A DNA stretch of 64,000 nucleotides from Leeuwenhoekiella blandensis MED217 (GTDB taxonomy: Bacteria; Bacteroidota; Bacteroidia; Flavobacteriales; Flavobacteriaceae): positions 3,879,823 to 3,943,822 of the forward strand of contig NZ_CH672395.1 in assembly GCF_000152985.1 (NCBI RefSeq), written 5' to 3'. Position numbers and translations under genes: made by a program. The notes beneath the pieces are model-generated. The model had not been told where the DNA came from and searched no databases. It saw nothing but the letters and a program-made list of their open reading frames with translations. Of the stretch, positions 62,053 to 64,000 are shown in pieces. Each line of letters begins with the position of its first letter. Positions within the stretch are counted from its first letter, which is position 1.

Positions 62053-63837
62053 GTGTTACGCGCGTTTTTTATAAGCCTTTTTTTAATTTTCTTTTTGAAG
62101 CTTTCGGCTCAAGAAGATTTGCTTGCACGCAATTATATGCAACAAGGCGCTTATGAAAAAGCAGCTATTTTATACGAAGGCCTCGTAGAAAAAACACCCG
62201 GAAACACCAGTCTAGTCAACAGTCTTGTCGAAGCTTATCAACAACTAGAGCAGTACGACAAAGCACAGGAAGTGCTACTTAAAACCTTGGCGTTATCAAA
62301 AAGTCTTGCTTTTCTAAAAGTTGATCTGGGCTACAACTACCAACTACAAAGTCGAGATACCGAAGCGCAAAAACTTTATACAGAAATACTCGATCAGGTA
62401 CGGGAAAATCCGCCACTAGCCAATATGGTGGGTAGAAGTTTTAAAAACTACAGCCTGCTCGATCAGGCAGCTACGGCTTATACCATTGCAAAAGAGGCCG
62501 GCCTCAATAGCATTTATCTCAATGTAGAATTGGCGCGCATTTATGGCGAACAGGGCAAAATTGAACAGATGTTTGATGCTTACATCAATCTTATTCTCGA
62601 GAATGATAGGTATCAAAGTTTAGCGCAACGCTCATTCAATGATTTTATAACCGAAGATGCCGAGAATGAAGCCAATCAAATTTTTAGAAAACTCTTGCTG
62701 AAACGGCTTCAGGAAGACCCTAATTTGCTCTACAACCGTTTGCTGAGTTGGTTATTCATTCAGCAGCAAGAATACAACAAAGCCTTTATTCAGGAAAAGG
62801 CGATTGCCCGTCGCAACAATAATCTCAATGGGGTTTTCACCTTAGCCGCGGTCGCTGTTGAAAATGAAGCTTACGATCTGGCGCGCTCGATATATGAATA
62901 TCTTGTAGCTCAAGCCCCAAGTGATGAGATGCGGCTTTTTGCGCATCAAGAATTGCTTGATCTTCGGATTCTGAAAAATGATACCGAAGATTTTAAAGCG
63001 ATTCAAACCGAATTTGAAAGCTTACTCAACCAGTTCGGAAAAACTACCGAAACACTCGAGCTACAAACCAAATACGCACACTTTTTAGCCTTCAATCAAG
63101 ATAAAAAAGAAGAAGCTTCGGCCTTTTTAAAAGAAACCCTCGATCTAAAACTGAACCGTTTTCAGGAAGCCCGTGTCAAAATGGAGCTCGCCGATATTCT
63201 GGTTCTCGAAGAACGCTTTAACGCTGCGCTCATCTATTATTCTCAGATTCAGAAGAATTTAAAAGATAACGTTTTGGCACAGGAAGCGCGTTTTAAAGTG
63301 GCCAAAACTAGCTATTATAAGGGAGATTTTGAATGGGCAAAAACCCAATTGAAAGTTTTAAAATCTTCTGCAGAGCAATTGATCGCAAACGACGCGCAAG
63401 ATCTTTATTTGTTGATCACAGATAACACGGTTGACGATTCTACACAAACTGCACTTAAAACATTTGCCAGAGCAGATTTGTTGCTTTTTCAAAACAAACA
63501 AGATGAAGCGCTTGAAGTCTACAACACGCTGTTGGCCGAGCACAAGGATAAAGCGATTGAAGATGAGACCTTACTAGAACAAGCTAAGCTTTTTGAGATT
63601 AAAGGTTTGTACGATCTCGCAGCGCAAAATTACAGGCTCATTTTAGAAAAGCACGGCGACGATATTCTGGCAGACGACGCACATTACCGATTGGGCAATT
63701 TATATGCTGACCAGCTGCAACAACCCGAGAAAGCTAAGGAACAGTATGAAAGCATCATCTTTAATTTTGCAGACAGTATTTTTTATGTAGATGCACAGCA
63801 AAAATACCGCAAATTAAGAGGTGACGCGATTAACTGA
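62053..63837 (+). CDS. Secreted TPR protein
   Basis: 594 aa with signal peptide (LRAFFISLFLIFFLKLSAQ) and TPR-like repeats over almost the whole length (YEKAAILYEGLVEKTPGN, YDKAQEVLLKTLAL, YDLAAQNYRLILEKHGDD, KAKEQYESIIFNF). Probable start is GTG 62053; no ATG precedes the signal. Likely periplasmic or outer-membrane scaffold; similar proteins accompany cell-envelope assembly. Found between serS and the DUF4286 gene, the common order in Flavobacteria. Confidence 0.82.
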   Translation: MLRAFFISLFLIFFLKLSAQEDLLARNYMQQGAYEKAAILYEGLVEKTPGNTSLVNSLVEAYQQLEQYDKAQEVLLKTLALSKSLAFLKVDLGYNYQLQSRDTEAQKLYTEILDQVRENPPLANMVGRSFKNYSLLDQAATAYTIAKEAGLNSIYLNVELARIYGEQGKIEQMFDAYINLILENDRYQSLAQRSFNDFITEDAENEANQIFRKLLLKRLQEDPNLLYNRLLSWLFIQQQEYNKAFIQEKAIARRNNNLNGVFTLAAVAVENEAYDLARSIYEYLVAQAPSDEMRLFAHQELLDLRILKNDTEDFKAIQTEFESLLNQFGKTTETLELQTKYAHFLAFNQDKKEEASAFLKETLDLKLNRFQEARVKMELADILVLEERFNAALIYYSQIQKNLKDNVLAQEARFKVAKTSYYKGDFEWAKTQLKVLKSSAEQLIANDAQDLYLLITDNTVDDSTQTALKTFARADLLLFQNKQDEALEVYNTLLAEHKDKAIEDETLLEQAKLFEIKGLYDLAAQNYRLILEKHGDDILADDAHYRLGNLYADQLQQPEKAKEQYESIIFNFADSIFYVDAQQKYRKLRGDAIN

Positions 63838-63841
63838 TGCG

Positions 63842-63849
63842 TATCTTTG
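63842..63849 (+). promoter_or_regulatory. Bacteroidetes -7 box for DUF4286 gene
   Basis: TATCTTTG matches TAnnTTTG, 23 bases before the ATG at 63872. Confidence 0.6.
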
Positions 63850-63871
63850 CCGACCAAAAAAATAATTGACT

Positions 63872-64000
63872 ATGATTATATATAATGTTACGGTAAATGT
63901 AGACGACAGCGTACATACAGATTGGTTGTACTGGATTCGTAACGAGCACATCCCAGAGATGCTTGCTACAGGTAAATTTGTAAAAGCCCTGATGACCAAA
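63872..64000 (+). CDS. DUF4286 family protein (5' part)
   Basis: First 43 codons (MIIYNVTVNVDDSVHTDWLY, WIRNEHIPEMLATGKFVKAL, MTK) match DUF4286, a small (about 100 aa) ferredoxin-like-fold protein of unknown function in Bacteroidetes. The gene runs off the window end. Confidence 0.88.
   Translation, partial: MIIYNVTVNVDDSVHTDWLYWIRNEHIPEMLATGKFVKALMTK

Overview
The window is a bacterial chromosome segment from the family Flavobacteriaceae (phylum Bacteroidetes). Support comes from SusC/SusD outer-membrane pairs, a suf operon with Bacteroidetes-only passengers (DUF2480, DUF3078), several TAnnTTTG -7 boxes of the Bacteroidetes primary sigma factor, and a class I ribonucleotide reductase whose ATP-cone sits on NrdB. 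That NrdB layout was described in Leeuwenhoekiella blandensis, so a Leeuwenhoekiella-like organism is plausible, but species cannot be fixed from sequence alone. No rRNA, CRISPR array, complete insertion sequence or phage was seen; there is one intact tRNA.

Layout: 1-631 is the 3' part of hflX. 801-9299 (minus) is an iron-sulfur assembly operon, sufA-B-C-D-S-E plus a SufT-like gene, DUF2480, a META lipoprotein and a separately promoted DUF3078 gene; a broken four-helix-bundle (23S rRNA intervening-sequence type) gene lies between sufC and sufD. 9539-14052 carries thiL, a zinc-ribbon protein, an alpha/beta hydrolase, brnQ with a small basic protein, and Mn superoxide dismutase. 14467-18092 is a sigma-54 signalling module: periplasmic four-helix sensor, soluble histidine kinase, NtrC-type regulator, and a secreted 120-aa protein with a near-perfect sigma-54 promoter and an upstream inverted repeat. 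18471-21485 is a GH127 enzyme. 21697-25944 is a TonB-receptor locus with His-rich DUF4625 lipoproteins, the last one frameshifted; metal uptake is an inference. 26082-29171 is nrdB-nrdA.

29711-42991 is a starch/maltodextrin utilisation locus read leftward: SusR-like regulator (own unit), susC, susD, susE, lipoprotein alpha-amylase, SusA-like GH13 and GH31 alpha-glucosidase. RNA hairpins after susE and between the two GH13 genes probably set different expression levels along the operon.

43405-55720 looks like an accessory island ending at tRNA-Leu(CAA). It holds a DUF6266-like protein, DUF2750, small lipoproteins, a HEPN-like protein with a D12 adenine methylase and a ParB-like protein (candidate new defence cluster), a divergent XRE regulator / MNT-HEPN-like pair with a phased operator, a metzincin lipoprotein, a tandem lipoprotein duplication, several dispersed repeat families, and a tRNA-Leu half-copy plus a GIY-YIG nuclease fragment at the tRNA end. 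55851-64000 returns to housekeeping genes: prs, rplY, pth, ribF, an HTTM membrane protein, serS, a TPR protein and the start of a DUF4286 gene.
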